Shown: positions 25,558 to 33,807, counted from the stretch's first letter. The stretch is DNA of 64,000 nt from Ilumatobacter fluminis (GCF_004364865.1 NZ_SOAU01000001.1:4248001-4312000), one strand, 5' to 3'. The notes: generated by a model not told the origin, from the sequence alone. A program made the numbers and translations.

Positions 25558-25998
25558 ATGGAACACGACGAAGCCCAGCAACGACGGGCGATCGAGCGAA
25601 CCGTCGTCACGTACTGCGACGCAGTGGATCGTGGCGATATCGAGGCCGTTGTCGGTCGGTTCACCGTCGACGCGGTCGTCGACTACGGGCCCCGCACGTC
25701 GGCGACCGGTCGCGAGGCGATCGCCCGACTGTTCGGCGGGCTGCGCACCACGGCGACGGCGACGAGCCACCGGCTGACCAACCTCGTGGTCGATCTCGGC
25801 GACGACGCCGCACGGGCGACGTCGTACGTGACGGCATGGCACGCCCTCGTCGAACCGGCCGGCGAACAACTGGTCATCCACGGTCGCTATCTCGATCGCC
25901 TCGAGCAGGTCGACGGCGACTGGTTGATCGCCGAGCGCCGCCTCGAAGTCCACGGCTCGACCGCCCCCGTCCCCTTCCACCCCCTCCCCCGCCGCTGA
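25558..25998 (+). CDS. SnoaL-like (NTF2 fold) protein
   Basis: 146 residues; RAIERTVVTYCDAVDRGDIEA, FTVDAVVDYG and TGREAIARLF match the protein at 6270-6734 closely, so the two are paralogues within one regulon. The C-terminal EQVDGDWLIAERRLEVHG strand completes the NTF2 fold. GGAGGT lies eight bases before ATG 25558; in-frame codons upstream would start inside the promoter region. Divergent from the importer operon with operator site 5 between them. Enzymatic role unknown. Confidence 0.82.
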   Translation: MEHDEAQQRRAIERTVVTYCDAVDRGDIEAVVGRFTVDAVVDYGPRTSATGREAIARLFGGLRTTATATSHRLTNLVVDLGDDAARATSYVTAWHALVEPAGEQLVIHGRYLDRLEQVDGDWLIAERRLEVHGSTAPVPFHPLPRR

Positions 25999-26013
25999 CG
26001 ACTGACCGGCGGT

Positions 26014-26158
26014 CCGGGTCGGGTGTCGGACGGAACGGCGAGGCTCAGCCGAGCCGTTTCGGGAGATCACAGGACCCGGACGCGCACCCGCGTCACCGGA
26101 GTCGGGTGATCTCCGGAAACGTCGACTCCGTCGCCGTTCCCTCCGACACCCGACCCGG
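26014..26158. repeat. 145-nt imperfect palindrome with branched fold
   Basis: Outer arms 26014-26041 and 26131-26158 pair over 28 bp with one mismatch. Inside are a small hairpin (26042-26055), a second stem (26055-26070 with 26106-26121, one mismatch in 16) and an apical hairpin (26079-26094). It lies downstream of the SnoaL gene and could terminate it, but is much larger and more branched than a normal terminator. Confidence 0.7.
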
Positions 26159-26192
26159 TGACACCCCGCCACCACCGCACCCGGGACGCGGA

Positions 26193-26224
26193 ACGGCGGG
26201 CCGGGATTGCTCCCGGCCCGCCGT
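26193..26224 (-). terminator. Terminator hairpin of the binding-protein gene
   Basis: Perfect 14-bp arms (26193-26206 and 26211-26224) with a TTGC loop, 38 bases downstream of the minus-strand stop at 26262. No U tract. Confidence 0.65.
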
Positions 26225-26261
26225 CAGGCCACATGGGGTTGGCGCTGGTTCCGTTGGGGGG

Positions 26262-27584
26262 TCAGGGTGTCCAGATCGACTGCGTGCCGTCGGCGTTCCA
26301 CTGCATGAAGGTGGTCTCGCCGGCGAGCGACGCCTGGCCGTTCTCGAACACGATGTCGCCGTAGGGCGAGCTCATCTCGGTGATGGTCGCCATGGCCTGG
26401 GCGACGGCGTCGCTGTCGCCGTCACCGGCGATCGCGAGGCCCTCGGCCACCATCTTGATGGCGGTGTAGCCCTGGGCGGCGAACACGTCGGGCACTTCGC
26501 CGTACTCGGCTTCGTAGAGCTCGGTGAACGCAACGGCGGCCGGGTCGGTCATCTGCGGGGTGAACGCGACGGGGAAGATGATGCCCTCGAGCGTCTCGCC
26601 GCCGATCTCGTAGTTGGCCTCGTTGCTGATGCCGTACGTGGTGACGAGCTGGCCCTCGTAGCCGCGGTCACGCAGTGCCTTGGCCATCAAGGTCGCCTCC
26701 TGGCCGAGCTGTGACAGCGCGACGACGTCGGGGTTCTGGTCGATGATCTGGGTGGCGGGGCCGCTGAAGTCGGTGTCACCGGTGGCGGTGTCGATCGTGC
26801 CGAGCACCTCGACGCCGTTGTCGGCGAAGGCCGCTTCCCAGACGACACCCTCGTTCACCATGCCGTCGTTGTCGGCGGTGACGACGATCGTGGCGCTGGC
26901 GAGCGAACCGTCGGCGTTGAGACCGGCGACCATCTCGCCGTAGGCAGGGTCGCCGAGCAGCAGCACCGGGCGGTACATGTACGGCGGCTCGTTGAGGCCG
27001 GGCAGGATCGCCGAGGTCACGATGCCGGCGGTCTGGTTGTCGGCGAGGATCGGCTTGACCGAACCGGCGACGCTCGACAGGGCGCAGCACAGGGCAGCCG
27101 AGACGTCGTCGTTCAAGAAGCTCTCGATGTGGCCGATCGCCGATGCGGGATCGCCGCCGGCGTCTTCTTCGAGGAGTTCGATGGTGACGCCCTCACCGAG
27201 GAGTGCGTTGTCGTTGATCTCCTTGACGGCGAGGCGGGCACCCTGCGCGAGCGGTACACCGGCGAATGCGGCCGGGCCGCTCGTGAGCGACTGGAAGCCG
27301 ACCTTGTACTCGCCGGCGGGCAGCGACGACTCCATCGGCTCGGTCGTCTCCGACCCCTCGGTCGTCTCGGTCGCGTCGTCGGCGGGTTCCTCGGCGGGCT
27401 CCTCCGACGGTTCTTCGGCGGGCTCCTCGGCGGGTTCGTCACTCGGCTCGTCGGCCGGCGCCTCGGTGGTGTCCGAATCGGCGTCGTCGTCATCGTCACC
27501 GCCGCAGGCGCCCAGGACGAGCGCTCCGACTGCGACCATGCCGACCAAGCGGCGCCCGAACGTGGAACGTGAATGTCGTTGCAA
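26262..27584 (-). CDS. ABC transporter substrate-binding lipoprotein, LivK type
   Basis: 440 residues. Signal peptide with twin-arginine-like RRLVGMVAVGALVLGAC; the lipobox LGAC places the lipidated cysteine at about residue 27. A very acidic Glu/Pro/Asp linker (about 30-85, with EEP repeats) joins it to a type I periplasmic-binding fold (KVGFQSLTSGPAAFAGVPLAQGA, then GYTAIKMVAEGL). It captures the substrate outside the membrane for the LivHMGF-type genes. The TTG at 27584 is chosen because AGGGGGA lies six bases upstream and it includes the positively charged n-region; an ATG 15 codons later would remove it. Confidence 0.88.
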   Translation of the reverse strand: MQRHSRSTFGRRLVGMVAVGALVLGACGGDDDDDADSDTTEAPADEPSDEPAEEPAEEPSEEPAEEPADDATETTEGSETTEPMESSLPAGEYKVGFQSLTSGPAAFAGVPLAQGARLAVKEINDNALLGEGVTIELLEEDAGGDPASAIGHIESFLNDDVSAALCCALSSVAGSVKPILADNQTAGIVTSAILPGLNEPPYMYRPVLLLGDPAYGEMVAGLNADGSLASATIVVTADNDGMVNEGVVWEAAFADNGVEVLGTIDTATGDTDFSGPATQIIDQNPDVVALSQLGQEATLMAKALRDRGYEGQLVTTYGISNEANYEIGGETLEGIIFPVAFTPQMTDPAAVAFTELYEAEYGEVPDVFAAQGYTAIKMVAEGLAIAGDGDSDAVAQAMATITEMSSPYGDIVFENGQASLAGETTFMQWNADGTQSIWTP

Positions 27585-27622
27585 GGTCTTCCCCCTCTGC
27601 AGTGTCGGTCGCCCCTCCGGCA

Positions 27623-27640
27623 ACCAAGCAACTGCTTGTT
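27623..27640. promoter_or_regulatory. Operator site 6 of shared palindrome
   Basis: ACCAAGCA-AC-TGCTTGTT, 7 of 8 arm positions symmetric. It overlaps the -10 of the binding-protein promoter. Confidence 0.72.
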
Positions 27641-27665
27641 TAGTCGATGGACGCGCTCGACGCAA
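27637..27665 (-). promoter_or_regulatory. Predicted promoter of the binding-protein gene
   Basis: On the minus strand TTGCGT (27665-27660), a 17-base spacer and TAAACA (27642-27637), overlapping operator site 6. Confidence 0.5.
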
Positions 27666-27702
27666 GAACGGATTGAGACGAACTCGCCATCTTCCGTTCA
27701 CA

Positions 27703-27720
27703 ACCAAGCGCTTGCTTTGT
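27703..27720. promoter_or_regulatory. Operator site 7 of shared palindrome
   Basis: ACCAAGCG-CT-TGCTTTGT. Its right half contains the -35 TTGCTT of the riboflavin kinase promoter, the same arrangement as at site 3. Confidence 0.7.
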
Positions 27721-27740
27721 TAACGGAACTTCTCTACGGT
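27712..27740 (+). promoter_or_regulatory. Predicted promoter of the riboflavin kinase gene
   Basis: TTGCTT (27712-27717), a 17-base spacer and TACGGT (27735-27740), which ends six bases before ATG 27747. A leaderless transcript is likely. Confidence 0.6.
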
Positions 27741-27746
27741 GGGCGC

Positions 27747-28208
27747 ATGGACGCACCCGAACGACCCACCGTCATCGCGACCCGCGGCGTCGTCGAACAC
27801 GGCGATCAGCGCGGCCGGACCATCGGCTTTCCGACCGCCAACCTGCCCCTCGAGACCGACGACCTGCTCGACGGCGTCTGGGCCGGCTGGGTCGACGTCG
27901 CCGGTGATCGCCACCTGGCTGCGGTCTCGATCGGCAATCGTCCGACGTTCTACGGCACGGTCGGCTATCGCCTGCTGGAGGCCCATCTGCTCGACTTCGA
28001 GGGCGATCTGTACGGCACCGAGATCACCGTCGTCCTGTGGCACCACCTTCGGGAACAGGTTCGTTTCGACTCGATCGATGACCTCGTCGCGCAGCTCGCC
28101 CACGACGTCGAACACTGTCGAGAACTGGCCACGACGTGTCCGGACGACCTCCGTGCGCTCCGTCCGATGCGCACGCCCGTCGGCGTCGCGACCGCCGTCG
28201 CCGTCTGA
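27747..28208 (+). CDS. Stand-alone riboflavin kinase domain protein
   Basis: 153 residues that match only the C-terminal kinase half of bacterial RibF. GDQRGRTIGFPTANL carries the PTAN nucleotide-binding motif, SIGNRPTFYG the second conserved block, and LEAHLLDFEGDLYG the catalytic glutamate segment. The FAD-synthetase (nucleotidyltransferase) domain is absent, so it should turn riboflavin into FMN but not FAD. Monofunctional kinases are usual in eukaryotes and rarer in bacteria. It carries the same operator as the flavoenzyme operons, so a role in FMN supply for the LLM enzymes is a reasonable inference. Start ATG 27747 fits a leaderless -10. Confidence 0.85.
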   Translation: MDAPERPTVIATRGVVEHGDQRGRTIGFPTANLPLETDDLLDGVWAGWVDVAGDRHLAAVSIGNRPTFYGTVGYRLLEAHLLDFEGDLYGTEITVVLWHHLREQVRFDSIDDLVAQLAHDVEHCRELATTCPDDLRALRPMRTPVGVATAVAV

Positions 28209-28250
28209 CGTCCTCGATCGACACTCGGGCATCCGTGACGACGACGGGTT

Positions 28251-29450
28251 CTACGTCGTCGCCGGAACGGGTCGCTTCGCCATGAATCGGGCCGGGATCG
28301 GGATGCTGTCGGCGTAGCGAGCGGCGATCGGACCGACGATCGCGAGGAACAGCACGTACGCAGCGGCGAGGGCTTCGAGGTCGGGACCGTCGACGAGCGA
28401 CGAGCCGAGCGCGGCGATGACGATCGAGAACTCGCCGCGTGCGATCAGCACGGTGCCGGCACGGACACGGCCTCGGGCTGCGACGCCGGCACGACCGGCG
28501 GCGTACCAGCCGGTGACGAGCTTGCCGCCGATCGAGACGATGCCGAGCCCGATCGCCGCGGGGATCATCGGGATGAGGTCGGACGGGTCGATCTGGAACG
28601 AGAAGAACAGGAAGAAGGTCGCTGCGAACAGGTCGCGCAGCGGGCTGATCAGCTCCATCGAACGCTCTCCGACCGATCCCGACAAGGCCAGACCGACGAG
28701 GAACGCACCGATCGCACCGGACACCTCGATCCGCTGTGCCAGTCCGGCGACCAGCAGCGTGAGACCGAACACGGCGAGGAGCAGCGACTCGTCGGTGCCG
28801 CCGGCGAGCATCCCCGACAGCTTGTCGCCGAAGCGCAGCGCGAGCACGAGGATGACGATCACCGCCGTGACGGCGACGACCACACTCACGGTCGTCTCCT
28901 GCGCCGAACCCCCGACGACCAGGGCGGCGACGATCGGCAGGTAGACCGCCATCGCGAGGTCTTCGATGACGAGCACGTTCAACACCGACGGCGTCTCGCG
29001 GTTGCCGAGCCGGTCGAGGTCGAACAGCACCTTCGACACGATGCCCGACGACGAGATCCACGTGACACCGCCGAGCAGGATCGATGCGAGCAGGCTCCAG
29101 CCGAGGAGCAGGCCGACGGCGACGCCCGGGATCGCGTTGGCGACCATGTCGACCAGCCCGGGTCTGGTGCCGGTCTTCAAGCCGTGACGGAGCTCGTCCT
29201 GGTCGTACTCGAGACCGAGCGCCAGCAGCAGCAGGAGCACGCCGATCTCGGCGGCGAGCGAGATGAAGTCCTCGGTGACGTCGAGCTGCGCGATGCCGCC
29301 CTCGCCCACCGCCAGACCGGCGAGCAGGTAGAGCGGCACGGCGGAGATGCCGAGCCTCGACGCGAACCGGGAGAGGATCGCGAGCGCGAGTACCACCGCG
29401 CCGATCTCGATGAAGGCGAGCGCCGCCTCCGCCGAGCCGGCGGCGATCAC
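28251..29450 (-). CDS. CPA2-family cation/proton antiporter (KhtU-like)
   Basis: 399 residues, about 12 membrane segments, typical of the KefB/KhtU branch of CPA2 monovalent cation:proton antiporters: PLYLLAGLAVGEGG, LLLLLALGLEYDQDELRHGL, VLVIEDLAMAVYLP and LIARGEFSIVIAALG. It lacks a C-terminal RCK domain; the preceding gene supplies one. It would exchange K+ or Na+ for protons at the membrane. GTG 29450 is fixed by a GTGA overlap with the regulator gene. Confidence 0.88.
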   Translation of the reverse strand: MIAAGSAEAALAFIEIGAVVLALAILSRFASRLGISAVPLYLLAGLAVGEGGIAQLDVTEDFISLAAEIGVLLLLLALGLEYDQDELRHGLKTGTRPGLVDMVANAIPGVAVGLLLGWSLLASILLGGVTWISSSGIVSKVLFDLDRLGNRETPSVLNVLVIEDLAMAVYLPIVAALVVGGSAQETTVSVVVAVTAVIVILVLALRFGDKLSGMLAGGTDESLLLAVFGLTLLVAGLAQRIEVSGAIGAFLVGLALSGSVGERSMELISPLRDLFAATFFLFFSFQIDPSDLIPMIPAAIGLGIVSIGGKLVTGWYAAGRAGVAARGRVRAGTVLIARGEFSIVIAALGSSLVDGPDLEALAAAYVLFLAIVGPIAARYADSIPIPARFMAKRPVPATT

Positions 29451-29929
29451 GGGATGACCAGCTCCCGCATGCGGTCGAGGCCCTCGGCGGTACCGACGGC
29501 GACGAGCGTGTCACCGCTCTCGAGGCCGAACTCCGGACCGGGCGCCGGAATCGACGTACCGTTGCGGAGCACGGCGACGACCGAGCAACCGGTCTTGGTG
29601 CGGTACATGCCGTCGCCGATCGTGGCACCGACGGCCACCGAGTCGGCGGGCAGCGTCATCCACTCGAACGCGAGGCCCTCGACCTCCTGCTGAACGGCGC
29701 CCATGCTCTCGGTGATCTGGCTCGCACCCAGGAGCGACGCCAGGGTGCGGGTGTCGTCGGGGTCGAGGTGCAGGATCGAGGTGCACTTGTCGGGGTCGAC
29801 GGAGTCGTACACCATGATGTCGCGACGTCCGTCGTGATGGTTGAGGACGCCGATGATGTTGCCCTGGGCGGTGGAGAACTCCTGGCGGACGCCGACGCCG
29901 GGCAACTTGGTCTCGGAAACGATCGCCAT
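29447..29929 (-). CDS. TrkA-C (RCK_C) regulatory subunit of the antiporter (KhtT-like)
   Basis: 160 residues. The N-terminal part (KLPGVGVRQEF, GRRDIMVYDSVDP, HLDPDDTRTLASLLG) and a C-terminal TrkA_C domain (DSVAVGATIGDGMYRTKTG, FGLESGDTLVAVGTAEGLDRM) match the KhtT family, which gates the KhtU antiporter in response to pH and nucleotide ligands. Cytoplasmic. ATG 29929 is preceded only by weak purine sequence. Gene order KhtT then KhtU with translational overlap is the same as in Bacillus, supporting a two-component antiporter. Confidence 0.85.
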   Translation of the reverse strand: MAIVSETKLPGVGVRQEFSTAQGNIIGVLNHHDGRRDIMVYDSVDPDKCTSILHLDPDDTRTLASLLGASQITESMGAVQQEVEGLAFEWMTLPADSVAVGATIGDGMYRTKTGCSVVAVLRNGTSIPAPGPEFGLESGDTLVAVGTAEGLDRMRELVIP

Positions 29930-29988
29930 GCCACCAGTCTGCCCGATCGCACCGCAGCCGACGGTCGTCACCGGACCGGCACGGCACC

Positions 29989-30006
29989 GGGTGACCCACG
30001 TCACCC
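29989..30006. promoter_or_regulatory. Small palindrome in a divergent promoter region
   Basis: GGGTGAC-CCAC-GTCACCC, perfect 7-bp arms, between the antiporter regulator and the large surface-protein gene. It could be an operator or a short hairpin; nothing decides. Confidence 0.35.
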
Positions 30007-30078
30007 AATGTCAGGGTTCGTGAAGATTTCTGTCAGAACGAGCTCAAGTCCCCAGCTCAGCCGCCCGATACCTGCCCC

Positions 30079-33000
30079 GTGCATCAACCCACTATCACAC
30101 CGTTCTGGCAACGGTGGTCGGTTCCTGTCCTGGCCGCCCTTGCCATGTTCCTCTCCACCGTCACGCTCATCTCGACGCCCATCGCCGAAGCGAACGGCCT
30201 GACGGCGACCCCGACCACGACCGCCCGAGTGGCGCCGTCGTCGACCACGACGTTGAGCGGCCTGTCGATCGCCGGCGCCACCGGCACCGTGCGGGCCACC
30301 CTCTCCACCGACCGCGGCACGCTCCAGATCACCTCGACCGGCGGCCTCACGCTCGGCTACGGGAACAACTGGAGCGGTACGGCGTCGATCACCTTCAGCG
30401 GCAGCCAGAGCGACATCAACGCCGGTCTCGCCTCGGCCCGCCTGACCGTGCCCGCCGGCGACGCAACGGCGAACGTCTCGTTGACCGCAATGCCGGACGA
30501 GGCGGCGTACAACTACCTGCCGTCGAACCAGCACTTCTACGAGTACGTCGCGGCGCCGAACATCACGTGGAGCAGCGCCCAGGTGGCGGCTCTCGGCCGC
30601 ACCTATCGCGGTCAGTCGGGCTACCTCGCCGCGGTCGTCAGCGCCGAGATCAACAGCTTCCTGGCCAGCAAGATCCAGAACGCGGACAACGTCTGGTTCG
30701 GCCTGCGCGCCCATCAGTCTGCGCCGGGCAACGTCTACAACGGGACGGCCTACGCACGCGTCTGGCGTGTTCCGAGCGGCCCCGCCGCCGGCACCGTCGG
30801 CGCCGTGTGCTCGAACCTCGACGGTGCCTGCACCTTCGTCGACCAGGCGAACTACTTCAGCAGCTGGGCGTCGGGCGAGCCGAACAACTCCGGCCTCACC
30901 GAGAACTCGGCCGTCACCAACTGGGGCGGCAGCGTCGGCAACTGGAACGACCTGCCGAACTCGGCGAACGGCATCGCCGGCTACATCGTGGAGTACGGCG
31001 GCCAGCAGAACAGCGACTCCTCACTCGGCACCGGCTTCGCCGGCATCGTGACCGCCTCGACCGCGATCACGGTCGCCGCGGCCGCGTCTGCTCCGGCAGC
31101 GCCGGTCGTCAGCGGGAGCGCCGGTGACGAATCGATCTCACTCAGTTGGAACCCGCCCGCCAACGGCGGTGCCGAGATCACCGGCTACGAGGTCTCGATC
31201 GACGGGGGCAGCTGGACGTCGATCGCCACGACGTCGTCGAGCGACACCGTCGACGGCAACCTCGTCACGACCGTCTCGGCGACGATCGGGAACCTGAGCA
31301 ACGGCGTCGACTACGACGTGCGCATCCGCGCGGTCAACTCGGCCGGCTCGGGTGCTGCGAGCAACACCATCAGCGCCACACCGATCGGTCTCGCCGATGC
31401 CCCGACCTCGGTCGTCGCGAACGGCGGCAACGCATCGGCGTCGGTCGCATTCGTCGCCCCTGCCGACGACGGCGGCGCCGCGATCACCGGCTACACCGTC
31501 ACCGCATCGCCCGGCGGCGCGAACGCCTCGTGTGCGGCCTCGCCGTGCACCGTCAGCGGCCTCACCAACGGCACCACCTACACCTTCACCGTCACCGCCA
31601 CCAACGCCGTCGGCACCGGCCCGGCATCGACCCCGTCGAACGCCGTGACGCCCGCGACCACGCCCGGCGCTCCGACCGGCGTCAGCGCGACCGAGGGCGA
31701 CACCGAGGCGACCGTGTCGTTCACCGCCCCCGCCTCCACCGGCGGCAGGGCGATCACCGGCTACACGGTGACCGCTCAGCCCGGCGGCGCCCAGACCGCG
31801 TGCGCCGCATCGCCCTGCGACGTCACCGGCCTCACCAACGGCACCACGTACACCTTCACCGTCGCCGCCATCAATGTCGTCGGCACCGGCCCGGCATCGA
31901 ACCCGTCGAACGCCATCACCCCGCACACGACGCCGGGGGCACCGGAGTCGGTCGTCGTCACCCGTGGCGATCAGCAGGTGTCGGTGTCGTTCGACGCGCC
32001 CGTCTCCGACGGCGGCGGTGCGATCACCGGCTACTCGATCTCCGTTCAGCCCGGCGACAGAACCGTGCCGTGTGCCGCGTCGCCGTGCGACGTCACCGGC
32101 CTCACCAACGGCACCTCGTACTCGGTGACGGTCGTCGCCGTGAACGACATGGGGGCCGGCTCTCCGTCGGCGCCGGTCTCGGCCACACCGGCGACGGTGC
32201 CCGATGCCCCGACCGCCGTCGAGGCTGTGCGCACCGATGCCGGCTCGACCGTGACCTTCGTCGCCCCGGCGGCGAACGGCGATGCCATCACCGGTTACAC
32301 GGTGACCGCCCAGCCCGGCGGCACCGAGACCCCCTGCGCCGCATCACCCTGCGACGTCACCGGCCTCACCAACGGCACCACCTACACCTTCACCGTCACC
32401 GCCACCAATGGCGTCGGCACCGGCCCGGCATCGACGCCGAGCTCGGACGTCGTTCCGGCCGGCGTTCCTGGGGCACCGTTCGACGTGACGGCGAGCCGTG
32501 GGAACGGTTCGGCGACGATCGCCTTCACCGAACCGAACTCGAACGGTGATGCCGTCACCGGTTACACGGTGACCGCCCAGCCCGGCGGTGCCCAGACCCC
32601 CTGCGCCGCGTCGCCGTGCGACGTCACCGGCCTCACCAACGGCACCACCTACACCTTCACCGTCACCGCCACCAACGGCGTCGGCACCGGCCCGGCATCG
32701 ACCCCGTCGAACACCGTCGTTCCCGCCACCGTGCCGGGCGCACCCACCGGCGTGTCGGCGGTGCGGGGCAACGCACAGGCCACCGTGTCGTTCACCGCTC
32801 CGGCGCCCAACGGCGCCGCCGTCTCCGGCTACAACGTGACCGTCCAGCCCGGTGGGCGCACGATCGCCTGCTCGGCGTCGCCGTGCGTCATCGACGGGTT
32901 GACCAACGGCACCGCCTACACCTTCACCGTCGCCGCCACCAACGGCGTCGGTACCGGCCCGGCGTCGCAGCCCAGCTCTGCCGTCACGCCGGCCACCGTC

Positions 33001-33699
33001 GCCGATGCGCCGATGAACGCGGTCGCCGTCGCTGGCGACCGACAGGCCACGATCAGCTTCGATGCGCCGGCCACGAACGGCGGCAGCCCGATCACGGGCT
33101 ACGTCGTCACGGCGTCGTGCGGGAACGCACTGTGCCCATTGGCCGACATCTCGTCGAGCTTCATCGAGGCGGCCGAGGGCACCGAGTGCGACTCGTCGCC
33201 GTGCATCATCGACGGACTGGTCAACGGGACGTCGTACACGTTCGAGGTCGTCGCCGTGAACGCCGTCGGGTCCAGTGCGGCGTCGGCACCGACCGAAGCC
33301 GTCGTGCCCGCGGGCGCCCCCTCGGCGCCGATGACCCCGACCGTGCGCCAGATCGCCGGTGGCGTGACCGTGTCGTGGGCAGCGCCGCTCGACGTCAACG
33401 GATCGCCGGTCACCGGCTACGTCGTGAGCGGTGGCGGCCAGACCTGCGAAACCGACGCGCAGACCACCTCGTGCACGTTCGAGGGGCTGTCACTCGGCAC
33501 GGTGTTCACCGTCGTGGCCCAGAACGCCGCCGGTGAGTCGGCCGCCGTCACGGCCACACCGGAAACGCCGACCGGCACGCTGCCCAGCACCGGCTCGGAC
33601 ACGACCGGAAGCATCGTCGCAATGGCGTTTGCGTCGGTCGTGCTGGGCGCTGCACTGCTGATGCAGGCACGGCGCCGACGCAACGACGTCGCCTGCTGA
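30079..33699 (+). CDS. Surface protein: lectin-like domain, nine FN3 repeats, LPSTG anchor
   Basis: 1206 residues. A signal peptide (hydrophobic VPVLAALAMFLSTVTLI) is followed by a Ser/Thr-rich beta domain, then a C-type lectin-like domain at about 150-310 with FSSWASGEPNN (EPN motif for Ca2+ and sugar in mannose-type lectins) and WNDLP (WND motif). Nine fibronectin type III repeats of about 89 residues follow (about 335-1165), many with CAASPCDVTGLTNGTTYTF. The end is LPSTG, a hydrophobic stretch and RRRR, a sortase signal. No sortase gene is in the window. Likely an adhesin or glycan-binding wall protein. GTG 30079 is the start giving a full signal peptide. Confidence 0.87.
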   Translation: MHQPTITPFWQRWSVPVLAALAMFLSTVTLISTPIAEANGLTATPTTTARVAPSSTTTLSGLSIAGATGTVRATLSTDRGTLQITSTGGLTLGYGNNWSGTASITFSGSQSDINAGLASARLTVPAGDATANVSLTAMPDEAAYNYLPSNQHFYEYVAAPNITWSSAQVAALGRTYRGQSGYLAAVVSAEINSFLASKIQNADNVWFGLRAHQSAPGNVYNGTAYARVWRVPSGPAAGTVGAVCSNLDGACTFVDQANYFSSWASGEPNNSGLTENSAVTNWGGSVGNWNDLPNSANGIAGYIVEYGGQQNSDSSLGTGFAGIVTASTAITVAAAASAPAAPVVSGSAGDESISLSWNPPANGGAEITGYEVSIDGGSWTSIATTSSSDTVDGNLVTTVSATIGNLSNGVDYDVRIRAVNSAGSGAASNTISATPIGLADAPTSVVANGGNASASVAFVAPADDGGAAITGYTVTASPGGANASCAASPCTVSGLTNGTTYTFTVTATNAVGTGPASTPSNAVTPATTPGAPTGVSATEGDTEATVSFTAPASTGGRAITGYTVTAQPGGAQTACAASPCDVTGLTNGTTYTFTVAAINVVGTGPASNPSNAITPHTTPGAPESVVVTRGDQQVSVSFDAPVSDGGGAITGYSISVQPGDRTVPCAASPCDVTGLTNGTSYSVTVVAVNDMGAGSPSAPVSATPATVPDAPTAVEAVRTDAGSTVTFVAPAANGDAITGYTVTAQPGGTETPCAASPCDVTGLTNGTTYTFTVTATNGVGTGPASTPSSDVVPAGVPGAPFDVTASRGNGSATIAFTEPNSNGDAVTGYTVTAQPGGAQTPCAASPCDVTGLTNGTTYTFTVTATNGVGTGPASTPSNTVVPATVPGAPTGVSAVRGNAQATVSFTAPAPNGAAVSGYNVTVQPGGRTIACSASPCVIDGLTNGTAYTFTVAATNGVGTGPASQPSSAVTPATVADAPMNAVAVAGDRQATISFDAPATNGGSPITGYVVTASCGNALCPLADISSSFIEAAEGTECDSSPCIIDGLVNGTSYTFEVVAVNAVGSSAASAPTEAVVPAGAPSAPMTPTVRQIAGGVTVSWAAPLDVNGSPVTGYVVSGGGQTCETDAQTTSCTFEGLSLGTVFTVVAQNAAGESAAVTATPETPTGTLPSTGSDTTGSIVAMAFASVVLGAALLMQARRRRNDVAC
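32281..32702 (+). repeat. Near-identical DNA repeat in FN3 domains 5 and 6
   Basis: About 155 bp at 32281-32435 recur at 32548-32702 (offset 267 bp, 89 codons) with only a few differences, including synonymous sites. This indicates recent duplication or gene conversion of FN3 units. Confidence 0.75.
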
Positions 33700-33701
33700 A
33701 C

Positions 33702-33766
33702 TCGAGTCGGCTCGGCGGGAGCCGACTCGACGATCGTCGATCCCCCGGACTCCGGTCCGGGGGATC
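33702..33766 (+). terminator. Tandem hairpin terminator after the lectin/FN3 gene
   Basis: Two perfect hairpins: 33702-33713 with 33719-33730 (12-bp arms, 5-base loop) and 33739-33750 with 33755-33766 (12-bp arms, 4-base loop). They begin three bases after the stop and precede the next plus-strand gene. Confidence 0.75.
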
Positions 33767-33807
33767 GGCGCGTCCCGGCCGGTCGGACCGACGGGTGCGT
33801 GGGCGGT

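Noticed and set aside
2336-27720. Assigning the palindromes firmly to KstR2 and the cluster to cholesterol ring degradation
   Set aside because: Only two sites fit the remembered KstR2 consensus well, the dyad register differs, and the characteristic ring-cleavage and IpdAB genes are not recognisable here.
28024-29628. A 534-residue minus-strand frame over the antiporter region
   Set aside because: Arg-rich shadow in another frame; the antiporter and regulator frames carry real family motifs and coupled starts.
31138-32549. Long antisense and off-frame ORFs inside the FN3 repeats
   Set aside because: They arise because repeated GC-rich coding DNA stays open in several frames; no start context or motif supports them.
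30079-33699. Regular DNA repeats that could suggest a CRISPR array
   Set aside because: Repeats are in-frame FN3 domains about 267 bp apart with diverged units; no short repeat-spacer structure and no cas genes.
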